Assembly: GCA_964411425.1 (NCBI GenBank)
Contig: CAYPKW010000045.1
Coordinates: 1-19,703 of the forward strand
Direction: 5' to 3'
DNA from: CAYPKW01 sp964411425
Lineage (GTDB): Bacteria > Pseudomonadota > Alphaproteobacteria > Dongiales > Dongiaceae
DNA length: 19,703 bases
The translations under genes were made by a program, and so were the position numbers. The notes beneath the pieces were generated by a model. It searched no databases. It saw only the letters and a list, made by a program, of their open reading frames with translations, and was not told the DNA's origin. The first letter of the stretch is position 1. Each line of letters starts with the position of its first letter. This document shows, in pieces, positions 13,744 through 19,703 of this stretch.

Positions 13744-16061
13744 CAGTTCCTCAGCGGCTTGCCGGTGTCGAGCATGTGCTCCATGCGGGCGAGCGTGGCC
13801 GGATCGCGCACCAGATTCATGAACGCGCGGTGCTCCAGCACGGTGATGGCATCCTCTTTCAGCGTCTCGGTCGGATCGGTGCCGCCCCCGCTCAGCACCT
13901 CGGCCAGTTCCATGGACACCATGCGGTCGTGCCGGGTGGCCTTGCCGGCTGCAACGAAGCCGTCCACCGCGAGCCGCAGCGCCGCCTTCCCCGCCGGCCC
14001 CGGCAGGCGCAATTCCGCCGGCTCCGGCGGGCGATAGCCGGCGACGAGATCCAGCGCCTTCAGCTTGGCGTCGGCCAGCAACCGGTCGCGGTTCATCGTG
14101 ATGCTATCGCCGGGTCGTAAATAGAGGAGATCCATCGCTTCGCCCGCCGAGCGCGACACCTTGGCGAGCGAGATGGTCTCGAAGCTCTGCGCCACCGGCG
14201 GCATCGGGCCGCCGGCCGCCGGGTACTTGCTCCAGCGCGCCAGCAGCTCCTTGCAGCCGCCCCAGGCGGGGACGAGGCCGACGCCCACCTCGACGAGGCC
14301 CATGTAGGTCTCGGCGTGCGCCTGGACCGCGGCGCAATGCAGCAGCACCTCGCAGCCGCCGCCCAGCGCCATGCCCTGAGGCGCGCCGACCACCGGGAAC
14401 GGGGCGTATTTGAGCGCCTTGTAGGCGGCCTGGCCCTCGGACACCATGTCCTCGATCATCGGCCACAGCGCGACGTTGGCGGCGAACAGGGCCAGCCCGA
14501 TGTTGGCGCCGACCGAGAAGTGCTCGCCCTCGTTGTGGATGATGAGCGCCTTGAAGCGCTTGCCGACGATGTCGAGGGAGCGGCGCAGCATGGCGAGGGT
14601 CTCGGTGTCGATCGAGTTCATCTTGGAGTGGAACTCCAGGCACGCCACGCCGTCGCCGATGTCCCACAGGCTGGCGGCGGCGTTCCGCGCCACCGGGGCA
14701 CCCTTGAGCTTCACGTCCGACAGCAAGAGGACGCCCTCCGGCCGCTCGATATCGGCGTAGGCGCCGTTGACGGCGAGATACTGTTGCCTGCCGTCCTTGA
14801 CGCGGTAGAACCCGCCCGCCTCGGCCGCGGCGGCAAGCAGGGGCGGCACCGGCTGCTCGGCCGCCAGCCGGCGCGCGAACCAATCGGCGCCCAGTTGGTC
14901 GATCAGCTCGAACGGCCCGCGCTTCCAGCCGAAGCCCATGCGCATGGCGCCATCCACCGCCGCGATGTCGTCGGCGATCTCCGGCACCAGGCCGGCGGCG
15001 TAGCCGAGCGTCTCCGACAGCACGCGCCAGGCATAGCGCCCGCCCTTGTCGGGATGCTCGACCAGCGCCCGCAGACCCGCCTTGGCGGCCGCCACGCTAT
15101 CCAGGCGCGGCTCCTCCTTGGCGCGGTATTCGCCGGTCTTGAGGTCGATCGCTTCCATGAACTTGCCGGTCTCGGTGCGCGTCAGGCGGTAGAACCCGCC
15201 CTTGCCCTTGCGCCCCGTGTAGCCCTCGGCGATCATCTTCAGCATCAGCGGGAACTCGCGCCGCACCTTGTTGTAGGGGTCGTCCGGCGGCAGCGCCGCG
15301 GACAGCGACTTGTCGACATGCGGTTGCAGGTCGAGGCCGGCCAGATCGAGCAACCCGAAGATGCCGGTCTTCGGAACGCCCACGGGACGCCCGAACACCG
15401 CGTCGGCCTCCTCGACAGTGATCCCCATGTCGAGAGCCGCCGCCACCGCCGACTGCATCCAGAACACGCCGATGCGGTTGGCGATGAAGCCGGGCGTGTC
15501 CTTGCAGTCCACCACGCCCTTGCCGAGCGACCTGTCGGCGAAGCCGCGGATCGCCGCCGCCGTCTCGGGGCGGGTCTTCTTTCCCGCCACGATCTCCAGC
15601 AGCCGCATGTAGCGCGGCGGGTTGAAGAAATGGGTAATGAGAAAATCGCGGGCGAGGCTTTCCGGCAACCCCTCGACCAGCCGGGCCAACGGAATCGTCG
15701 AAGTATTGGAGGACACCGCCGCCCCCGGCCGCCGATGCGCCTCGAGCCTGCGATAGAGCGCCTGCTTGATCGCGCGGTCTTCCAGCACCGCCTCGACGAT
15801 CCAGTCGGCGTCCGCGATTAACGCTAGGTGGTCCTCGACGTTGCCGGGCGTGATCAGCCGCGCGTCGGACCGGCGCATCAGGGCCGCCGGCTCGGTCCTG
15901 AGCAGCCTCTCGATGGCGCCCTCCGCGACGGCGTTGCGGTTGGCGGCGCCCTTTGGGACGATGTCGAGCAGCAGCACCGGCACGCCGGCGTTGGCGATGT
16001 GGGCGGCGATCCCGCTGCCCATCACCCCGGCGCCGATGACGGCGGCCTTGCGCACGCTCAC
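13743..16061 (-). CDS. FadN-type 3-hydroxyacyl-CoA dehydrogenase / enoyl-CoA hydratase fusion
   Basis: A 772-residue bifunctional enzyme. The N-terminal part (1 to about 410) is an NAD-dependent 3-hydroxyacyl-CoA dehydrogenase: GAGVMGSGIAAHIANAG (Rossmann loop, from residue 10), SSNTSTIPLARLVEG, the catalytic His/Glu pair in THFFNPPRYMRLLEIVAG and DTPGFIANRIGVFW. The C-terminal part (about 460-772) is crotonase-like: FHSKMNSIDTETL, EGEHFSVGANIGLALF, GMALGGGCEVLLHCAAVQAH and MGLVEVGVGLVPAWGGCKEL, with both glutamates expected for hydratase activity. The domain order is dehydrogenase then hydratase, the reverse of E. coli FadB and the same as Bacillus FadN. The start is a GTG at 16061 with CAGGG upstream, 10 bases after the thiolase stop; GTG at 16055 is an alternative, and the open frame further upstream is spurious. 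Its stop overlaps the acyl-CoA dehydrogenase start. Confidence 0.92.
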   Translation of the reverse strand: MSVRKAAVIGAGVMGSGIAAHIANAGVPVLLLDIVPKGAANRNAVAEGAIERLLRTEPAALMRRSDARLITPGNVEDHLALIADADWIVEAVLEDRAIKQALYRRLEAHRRPGAAVSSNTSTIPLARLVEGLPESLARDFLITHFFNPPRYMRLLEIVAGKKTRPETAAAIRGFADRSLGKGVVDCKDTPGFIANRIGVFWMQSAVAAALDMGITVEEADAVFGRPVGVPKTGIFGLLDLAGLDLQPHVDKSLSAALPPDDPYNKVRREFPLMLKMIAEGYTGRKGKGGFYRLTRTETGKFMEAIDLKTGEYRAKEEPRLDSVAAAKAGLRALVEHPDKGGRYAWRVLSETLGYAAGLVPEIADDIAAVDGAMRMGFGWKRGPFELIDQLGADWFARRLAAEQPVPPLLAAAAEAGGFYRVKDGRQQYLAVNGAYADIERPEGVLLLSDVKLKGAPVARNAAASLWDIGDGVACLEFHSKMNSIDTETLAMLRRSLDIVGKRFKALIIHNEGEHFSVGANIGLALFAANVALWPMIEDMVSEGQAAYKALKYAPFPVVGAPQGMALGGGCEVLLHCAAVQAHAETYMGLVEVGVGLVPAWGGCKELLARWSKYPAAGGPMPPVAQSFETISLAKVSRSAGEAMDLLYLRPGDSITMNRDRLLADAKLKALDLVAGYRPPEPAELRLPGPAGKAALRLAVDGFVAAGKATRHDRMVSMELAEVLSGGGTDPTETLKEDAITVLEHRAFMNLVRDPATLARMEHMLDTGKPLRN

Positions 16062-16071
16062 GACCCTGGCC

Positions 16072-17208
16072 TCACGCCGCTTCCAGCACGGTGGCGATGC
16101 CCTGGCCCCCGCCAATGCACTGGGTGGCGAGCGCGAACTCCTTGCCTTCGCGCCGCAACAAGGCGGCGGCCTTGCCGGTGATGCGCGCCCCCGTCGCGCC
16201 GAGCGGGTGGCCGAGCGCCAGCGCGCCGCCGTCGAGGTTGGTCTTGGCGAGGTCGAGCTTGAGGTCATGCGCTACGGCCAGCGCCTGGGCCGCGAACGCC
16301 TCGTTGAGCTCGACGATGGCGATGTCGCCGAGCCCGAGCCCGGCGCGTTTCAGCGCCTTCTGGCTGGCGCCCACCGGGCCGATGCCCATGATCTCCGGGG
16401 CGCAGCCGGAGACGGCGATCGAACGGATGCGGGCGAGCGGCTTGAGGCCGTTCGCGCGCGCGTAGTCCTCGGAGGTCACCAGCGTCGCGGCGGCGCCGTC
16501 GGTGAGCGGCGAGGAGGTGCCGGCGGTCACCGTGCCGTTGGCATCGAACGCCGGCTTCAGGTCGGCCAGCGCCGCTTGCGTCGTGCCGGGGCGGATGCAG
16601 CCGTCCTCGGCCACCCGCTCGTTGCCCTCGCCCACCGGCACGATCTCGTCCGTGAACTTGCCGGCCTCGCGCGCCGCCGCGGCGCGGGCGTGGCTGGTCA
16701 CCGCCAACTCCTGCTGGGCCTCGCGCGAGATGCCGTACTTGCGCGCCAGGTTCTCGGCGGTAGCGCCCATCGAGATATAGGCCTGCGGATAGCGCTCGGC
16801 GAGGCCCGGGTTGGGCATCGGGTTGAACCCCATCATGGGCACCCGGCTCATCGATTCGACACCGGCGCAGATGAACGCCTCGCCGGCGTCCATCCGAATG
16901 GCCCCGGCGGCCATGTGGATGGCTTGCATGGAGGAGCCGCAGAAGCGGTTGACGGTGGTCCCGGCCGTGCCGAGCGGCAGGTCGGCGAGGAACCCCACCA
17001 GCCGTGCCAGGTTCAAGCCTTGCTCGCCCTCCGGAAAGGCGCAGCCCAGGATCAGGTCCTCGATGTCGCCGGCCGGAACCCCGGTGCGCTGCAACAGGCC
17101 GCGCACCACCAGCGCCGCAAGCTCGTCGGGCCGCGTTCTGGTGAGGGCGCCCTTGCCGGCGAAATGGAACGGCGAGCGGACGTAGCCGGCGATCACCACG
17201 TTTTTCAT
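16072..17208 (-). CDS. Acetyl-CoA C-acyltransferase (thiolase)
   Basis: A 378-residue thiolase that cleaves 3-ketoacyl-CoA with CoA to release acetyl-CoA. The active-site set is complete: nucleophile C90 in NRFCGSSMQAIH, NEAFAAQ from residue 302, H334 in GHPLGATGARITG and C364 in CIGGGQG. The GAESMSRVPM-type segment (here CAGVESMSRVPMMG) is typical of the FadA/degradative group, and with the neighbouring acyl-CoA ligase, hydratase and dehydrogenase the degradative role (3-ketoacyl-CoA thiolase) is more likely than biosynthetic acetoacetyl-CoA formation. The ATG overlaps the ligase stop (ATGA), so the two are coupled. The length is slightly under the usual 390, all in the N-terminal region, with no missing motif. 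Confidence 0.94.
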   Translation of the reverse strand: MKNVVIAGYVRSPFHFAGKGALTRTRPDELAALVVRGLLQRTGVPAGDIEDLILGCAFPEGEQGLNLARLVGFLADLPLGTAGTTVNRFCGSSMQAIHMAAGAIRMDAGEAFICAGVESMSRVPMMGFNPMPNPGLAERYPQAYISMGATAENLARKYGISREAQQELAVTSHARAAAAREAGKFTDEIVPVGEGNERVAEDGCIRPGTTQAALADLKPAFDANGTVTAGTSSPLTDGAAATLVTSEDYARANGLKPLARIRSIAVSGCAPEIMGIGPVGASQKALKRAGLGLGDIAIVELNEAFAAQALAVAHDLKLDLAKTNLDGGALALGHPLGATGARITGKAAALLRREGKEFALATQCIGGGQGIATVLEAA

Positions 17209-18947
17209 GTCGGACGTGCCTCCTGTACCGCGGCAAGCGCGGTCTTCTGGATCTTGCCGATGGCGGTCTTCGGCAGCGATTGGCGAAACTCGATCGCCTT
17301 CGGCATCTCGATCGCCGACAGCTTATCGGCGAGGAAGGCCGCGAGCTCCTCGGCGCTCACGTGGCGGCCGGGATGCAGCGCCACGAACGCCTTCACGGTC
17401 TGGCCGCGATAAGGGTCCGGCACGCCGATCACGGCGCATTCGCGCACCGCCGGGTGGCCGTAGATGGCGTCTTCGACCACGCGGGGATAGACCTTGTAGC
17501 CGCCGGCGTTGATCATCTCCTTGAGGCGGTCGACGATGAAAACGTAGCCGTCGGCGTCGATGTAGCCCACGTCGCCGGTGTGCAGCCGCCCGCCCCTGAG
17601 CGCCGCGGCGCTGTCCTCGGGCCGCTTCCAGTATCCCCGCATGACCTGCGGGCCGGTGATGCAGATCTCGCCCTTTTCGCCCGCCGGCATGACGCGCCCG
17701 GGCTGCTCCGTCGAGACCGTCTCCACCACCGTTCGTGGAAACGGCAGGCCGATCGAGCCCGGCTTGCCGGTGCCGTCGAGGGGATTGCAGCACACCACCG
17801 GCGAGGCCTCGGACAGCCCGTAGCCCTCCACCACGCGGGCCCCGGTCAGTCGCTCGAAGTCTTGGCGGAGTTCGGTCGGTAGCGCCGCGCCGCCCGAGAT
17901 GCAGAACTTTAGCGACGACGTGTCGTAGCGGGCGAGCTTGGGGAAGCCCACGATGGCCGTCAGCAGCGTGGGCACCGCGGCCATGGCGTTCGGCCGCTTT
18001 TTGTGGATCGTCTTCACCAATTGGTCGAGGCGGAATCGCGGCAGCAGGATCATTTCGGCGCCCGCGTGCAGGCTCCAGTTCATGACCGTCGTCATGGCGA
18101 AGACGTGGAACAGCGGCAGCACGCCCAGCATGCGCGGCTGGCCCTCGATGCCCGCGCCGGCGAACCAGCGGCCGCACTGGATCGCGTTGGCGTGGACGTT
18201 GGCATGGGTCAGCATGGCACCCTTGGGCACGCCGGTGGTGCCGCCCGTGTACTGCAGCAGCGCCACCGTCCGCTCGGGCTCGATCGCCGGGGCGGGGAAC
18301 ACGCCGTCGTTGTCGATCAGCGCCTTGAAGCTCACGTACCGCTCGTCCGCGGGCATGGGTGCGATCTGGCCGCGCATGACGAGCGGCATCAGCCAGTTCT
18401 TCGGGAACGGCAGCGCGTCGGCCAGCGGGCAGACGACAAGCCGCTTCAACCGCGTGCGGCCCAGCAGCGCCGCCAGCTTGTCCTGATGCGAGGCCATGTC
18501 GAGGGCGGCCATGATGTCGGTGTCGCTATCCTCGATCTGGTGCTCGACCTCGCGCTCGGCGCAGAGCGGGTTGTAGTTGACCACCGTGCCGCCGGCCTTG
18601 AGCACGGCGTAGTAGAGGATGACGAAGTAGGGCGAATTGGGCAGGAACAGCCCCACCTTGCTGCCCGGCCCGACGCCGAGGCCGATCAGCCCCTTGGCGG
18701 CCCGATCGACCAGCCGGCCCAACTCGCGGTAGGTCCATCGCTTGTCCAGGAAATCGATGCAGGGCCGCCCGGGATGGCGCGCCACCGCGTCCTCCAGCAG
18801 GCGGTGGACGGGAGCCGGCGCAATGGGCGCGGCCCAGTCCACGCCGGCGGGATAGCTCGCCAACCACGGATAGGCGGGCGTCATGGCGGATGCTGCCTGC
18901 ATCGCCACCCGATACACGCCAGCCTGTTCGCCCGCCACCGGCATCAT
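17205..18947 (-). CDS. Long-chain fatty-acid--CoA ligase (FadD-like)
   Basis: A 580-residue adenylate-forming ligase that activates fatty acids with ATP and CoA. Motifs in order are the P-loop YTGGTTGVPKGAMLTHAN (about residues 232-249), LPLFHVFAMTTVMNWSLHAG, the A4/A5-type VEGYGLSEASPVVCCNPLDG, HTGDVGYIDADGYVFIVDRL followed by KEMINAGGYKVYPRVVED, and the C-terminal catalytic lysine in KTAIGKIQK. GYGLSEASPV with ICITGPQVMRGYW is typical of the FadD (long-chain) branch, but the chain length used is not certain. There are two adjacent ATGs, at 18947 and 18944; GGAGG stands 4 or 7 bases from them, so 18944 may be used, and later ATGs at 18902 and 18884 lack such a site. It leads a four-gene operon that continues through thiolase, FadN-type enzyme and acyl-CoA dehydrogenase. 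Confidence 0.93.
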   Translation of the reverse strand: MMPVAGEQAGVYRVAMQAASAMTPAYPWLASYPAGVDWAAPIAPAPVHRLLEDAVARHPGRPCIDFLDKRWTYRELGRLVDRAAKGLIGLGVGPGSKVGLFLPNSPYFVILYYAVLKAGGTVVNYNPLCAEREVEHQIEDSDTDIMAALDMASHQDKLAALLGRTRLKRLVVCPLADALPFPKNWLMPLVMRGQIAPMPADERYVSFKALIDNDGVFPAPAIEPERTVALLQYTGGTTGVPKGAMLTHANVHANAIQCGRWFAGAGIEGQPRMLGVLPLFHVFAMTTVMNWSLHAGAEMILLPRFRLDQLVKTIHKKRPNAMAAVPTLLTAIVGFPKLARYDTSSLKFCISGGAALPTELRQDFERLTGARVVEGYGLSEASPVVCCNPLDGTGKPGSIGLPFPRTVVETVSTEQPGRVMPAGEKGEICITGPQVMRGYWKRPEDSAAALRGGRLHTGDVGYIDADGYVFIVDRLKEMINAGGYKVYPRVVEDAIYGHPAVRECAVIGVPDPYRGQTVKAFVALHPGRHVSAEELAAFLADKLSAIEMPKAIEFRQSLPKTAIGKIQKTALAAVQEARPT

Positions 18948-18956
18948 CCTTCCTCC
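18948..18956 (-). promoter_or_regulatory. Strong ribosome-binding site of the fatty-acid operon
   Basis: On the minus strand GGAGGAAGG directly abuts the ATGATG start of the acyl-CoA ligase. It favours the upstream pair of start codons over the later in-frame ATGs. The region before it (18957-19022) has TTGTCG about 17 bases before TAACCA as a very weak promoter candidate; I see no clear FadR-like palindrome. Confidence 0.65.
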
Positions 18957-19022
18957 GAACGGACCGATCCCGCCGCCCGGATATGGTTAATGCGAGTGTG
19001 GCAGGGCGACAATAAGTTTTAG

Positions 19023-19283
19023 TTAATCGGCGCCGGAACTTCGACCGTCGGTTGCGTCCGGCTCGACCGCCCGGCTTTCCGCCTGGATCAGCGCAGGCTG
19101 CGGGGCTTGTCGTTCAATCGACCGCCACGGCTTCGCATCCCCAGCGGCCAGGTCGCGGCTGCCGTGCAGGACGGCGAGTATCTGTACGCGCCTTGTCCGG
19201 GTTCGGTAGATGACCCGGTAGCCTTCCAAGATCAGTTCCCGCACATCGTACCGGTCGGCCTCCGGAACCAGGCGCCCCATCCC
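19023..19283 (-). pseudogene. Truncated ParE/RelE-family toxin
   Basis: Only the C-terminal half of a type II toxin is present. MGRLVPEADRYDVRELILEG and YRVIYRTRTRRVQILAVLHG match the usual ParE/RelE pattern (typically '..FPxxGRxVPE...R.L....YRIVYR....V.IL.V.HG.R'). The first half of the domain, about 40-45 residues with the long helices, is missing: upstream the frame runs into transposase-derived sequence. After GSRDLAAGDAKPWRSIE, near where the family usually ends, the frame runs about 38 residues further without recognisable domain. No antitoxin gene lies on either side. An ATG at 19280 could still produce an 86-residue product, but loss of the N-terminal helices should abolish toxin function. 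Confidence 0.75.
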
Positions 19284-19395
19284 GTTGCGTCGCGGGGGCG
19301 CCGAGTTGGGCGTAGATCGCGGGCGGCAGGTTGCCGAGGCCGTTATGCCGCCAGGCGGTATTGTAGGCATCCTGCCATACCACCCAGATCGGTTG
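19270..19395 (-). mobile_element. C-terminal remnant of an IS3-family transposase
   Basis: Minus-strand translation gives VWQDAYNTAWRHNGLGNLPP and then AIYAQLGAPATQRDGAP. This is the tail of IS3-family OrfB transposases ('..YN..RPHS.LGNL.PA.YA.......QRDG'). An in-frame TAG lies upstream (about 19417-19419), and the rest of the catalytic DDE domain is absent, so this is a scar. Its end overlaps the start of the toxin fragment in another frame. I see no terminal inverted repeat. Confidence 0.68.
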
Positions 19396-19447
19396 GGCGT
19401 AGCGCGGTGCAGTGCCGGGCTATCGGGACAACGATTGAGATGCGATC

Positions 19448-19702
19448 TTAGCTACTCCTATTGCGTCCCGATGCACCGGCACCGTACGGAACGATTTCGC
19501 CTGCTAGTGTCCCCAACAGCGCAGCGACGCCGCCGAACACCACTCCCGCTACAGTTGGCACGGCATAGTACTTGTCGATCACGAACGACGACCACAAAGA
19601 CACGCCACCAAAGATCAGGACAATGCCTTGTGCCGTGGCCGCGACGTACTTAGGTGAGGAAGGTGCAAACCGAACGGCGCAGAATACAAACGCAGCTCCC
19701 AT
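19448..19702 (-). CDS. Small membrane protein of unknown function (possibly partial)
   Basis: An 84-residue product from an ATG at the very edge of the window; the true start may lie beyond it. Two hydrophobic segments are visible, YVAATAQGIVLIFGGVSLWS (about residues 19-38) and VPTVAGVVFGGVAALLGTLA (about 48-67), joined by a short FVIDKYYA loop, with a polar C-terminus. This suggests a two-helix inner-membrane protein. I recognise no family. The base composition is less GC-rich than in the operons to the left, which with the neighbouring insertion-sequence scar suggests accessory DNA. Nothing shows what it does. Confidence 0.5.
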   Translation of the reverse strand: MGAAFVFCAVRFAPSSPKYVAATAQGIVLIFGGVSLWSSFVIDKYYAVPTVAGVVFGGVAALLGTLAGEIVPYGAGASGRNRSS

Positions 19703-19703
19703 G

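Noticed and set aside
12022..14037. Very long plus-strand open frame (671 codons) opposite the acyl-CoA dehydrogenase and hydratase genes
   Set aside because: Arg/His/Glu/Gly-rich low-information translation typical of the antisense of GC-rich codons. The minus strand carries full catalytic motifs.
14316..17412. Further long plus-strand frames opposite the FadN-type and thiolase genes
   Set aside because: They read through well-motifed genes in antisense, have no ribosome sites or recognisable domains, and have shadow-like composition.
18003..19022. Plus-strand frame opposite the acyl-CoA ligase start and its upstream region
   Set aside because: Mostly antisense to a recognised enzyme; no start signal or domain.

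Overview
This is a high-GC, gene-dense stretch of a Gram-negative chromosome. Stop-start (ATGA) overlaps inside operons, three lipoprotein signal peptides, a SPOR-domain penicillin-binding protein and a CHASE2 cyclase paired with a FecR-domain protein point to an alphaproteobacterium, probably Rhodospirillales-like. That placement is inferred from gene style, not from a marker gene. I see no tRNA, rRNA, CRISPR array or intact insertion sequence.

Layout. (1) 45-3096, minus strand: a membrane CHASE2 adenylate cyclase followed by an exported FecR-domain protein, together an envelope-sensing/cAMP module. (2) 3097-3384: a divergent intergenic region filled by an unusual pair of nested hairpins (3121-3266). 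(3) 3385-7222, plus strand: a complete polyamine-type (Pot) ABC importer, in the order binding protein, two permeases, ATPase. (4) 7319-10304, plus strand: three genes joined by ATGA overlaps: a GT1-type glycosyltransferase with a histone H1-like basic N-terminal tail, a small DUF861-type cupin and a D,D-carboxypeptidase with a C-terminal SPOR domain. (5) 10316-10384: the last codons of a lost acyl-CoA dehydrogenase paralogue, then 10501-11940, three small lipoproteins (one SmpA/OmlA-like, two paralogous to each other and of unknown function). (6) 11962-18947, minus strand: a beta-oxidation operon in the order acyl-CoA ligase, thiolase, FadN-type hydroxyacyl-CoA dehydrogenase/enoyl-CoA hydratase fusion, acyl-CoA dehydrogenase. 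(7) 19023-19702: a degraded end, with a ParE/RelE toxin fragment fused to the tail of an IS3-family transposase, and a small membrane protein at the window edge.

The fatty-acid genes cover all steps of a beta-oxidation spiral: activation, dehydrogenation, hydration plus second oxidation, and thiolysis. The Pot genes make a self-sufficient importer. The most distinctive items are the 52/54-identical direct repeats that bracket the lipoprotein trio, the nested-hairpin element before the Pot operon, the H1-tailed glycosyltransferase in a cell-wall operon, and the transposase/toxin chimera. None is proven to be a new system. The glycosyltransferase-cupin-carboxypeptidase cassette and the lipoprotein trio are the best candidates for undescribed envelope functions.
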